DNA from: CAWCBG01 sp963793845
Lineage (GTDB): Bacteria; Acidobacteriota; Terriglobia; Terriglobales; Acidobacteriaceae
Length of the DNA stretch: 64,000 bases
Assembly (NCBI GenBank): GCA_963793845.1
Contig: CAWCBG010000002.1
Location: 434,001 to 498,000 of the forward strand
Direction of reading: 5' to 3'
Positions 63,778 through 64,000 of the stretch are shown here, piece after piece. The notes under the pieces are model-generated. The model was not told the DNA's origin. It did no database searches and saw nothing but the letters and a program-made list of their open reading frames with translations. The position numbers were made by a program, and so were the translations under genes. Positions within the stretch are counted from its first letter, which is position 1; each line of letters starts with the position of its first letter.

Positions 63778-64000
63778 CTATCGCAGCAACTTCTTGCTTA
63801 AATCCTCGACGTAATTGTCGGTCATCCCCGCGATGTAGTCACAGACCACCCGCGCCAGCGTTTCCGCCCCGGCCTTCTCGCGATAGCTTGGCGGGAGTGC
63901 CCCTGGATCGGCCATCAAGCGGTTGAATACTTCGCTGACAACTTTCTCGGCTTTGACCTTCTCCGGCTGTAGTGCCTTGGACTCGTAGAGGCTCTCATAC
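63778..64000 (-). CDS. dgt: Deoxyguanosinetriphosphate triphosphohydrolase-like protein, 3' end
   Basis: Only the last 73 residues are in the window. The tail RVVCDYIAGMTDNYVEDLSKKLL closely matches the conserved C-terminus of the dGTPase HD-domain family (bacterial type near Pseudomonas and Thermus proteins), and FNRLMADPGALPPSYRE before it fits too. The HD residues lie beyond the right edge. The enzyme would hydrolyse dGTP to deoxyguanosine and triphosphate. Confidence 0.8.
   Translation of the reverse strand, partial: YESLYESKALQPEKVKAEKVVSEVFNRLMADPGALPPSYREKAGAETLARVVCDYIAGMTDNYVEDLSKKLLR

Overview
The window looks like a chromosomal segment of an Acidobacteriota (class Terriglobia-like) bacterium. 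This is inferred from gene content: a VWFA-related protein of the type typical of acidobacteria, lineage-typical dispersed intergenic palindromes, a GC-rich coding style with frequent GTG/TTG starts, and a Gram-negative complement (LolA-like protein, SppA). No rRNA, tRNA, CRISPR array or prophage was recognised. The only mobile DNA seen is an IS256-family (mutator type) transposase running off the left edge and a roughly 0.5 kb near-identical fragment of the same transposase at 33.1-33.6 kb.

Layout. 0-1.2 kb: IS256-type element. 1.4-7.6 kb: YIP1-like membrane protein, PIN-TRAM protein, large secreted VWFA protein, secreted formylglycine-generating-enzyme-like protein. 7.8-12.6 kb: purD-purE, then a DtxR/MntR-type regulator, an NRAMP metal transporter and a universal stress protein; the regulator and the transporter share a TTAAC-N4-GTTAA-type palindrome. 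12.9-22.5 kb: aconitase, thiamine-phosphate synthase, PgeF, SppA, HU/IHF, DinB and GNAT proteins, with a repeat-rich 0.6 kb gap at 19.1-19.7 kb. 22.7-29.1 kb (minus strand): rplM-rpsI-rpsB-tsf and pyrH-frr, a classical translation cluster split by an oppositely oriented recQ-type helicase gene. 29.1-32.9 kb: the divergent dnaA and dnaN genes; the AT-rich gaps around dnaA are candidate replication-origin DNA. 33-34.2 kb: a decayed vapBC toxin-antitoxin locus joined to the transposase fragment.

34.4-50.7 kb: small GNAT/MmcQ/secreted-protein operon, a secreted PNGase A-like amidase, a STAS protein, an AT-rich iteron-like patch, a DUF2306-like membrane protein, a ceruloplasmin-like two-domain multicopper oxidase interrupted by a frameshift, panB-(secreted protein)-panC, a GT39-like glycosyltransferase, a 1163-residue fusion of GH18-like, NodB deacetylase and GT2 synthase domains (probably an exopolysaccharide machine in one chain), a 2-oxoacid dehydrogenase E1 beta subunit and a cytochrome c. 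50.7-64 kb: LolA-like protein, mutS2 (frameshifted), 3-methyladenine glycosylase, methyltransferase, ABC permease, SDR, a DUF2089/SHOCT-like pair behind a strong sigma-70 promoter, dihydrolipoyl dehydrogenase, an ECF sigma/anti-sigma/zinc-ribbon operon, and the 3' end of a dGTPase-like gene.

No single previously undescribed system stands out beyond doubt. The best candidates for follow-up are the GH18-NodB-GT2 fusion, the ceruloplasmin-like oxidase, the secreted FGE with both catalytic cysteines, the PNGase A homologue, the shared MntR-type operator, and several families of intergenic palindromes. Three conserved genes (multicopper oxidase, mutS2, vapC) carry single-base frameshifts, so indel errors in the assembly should be considered.
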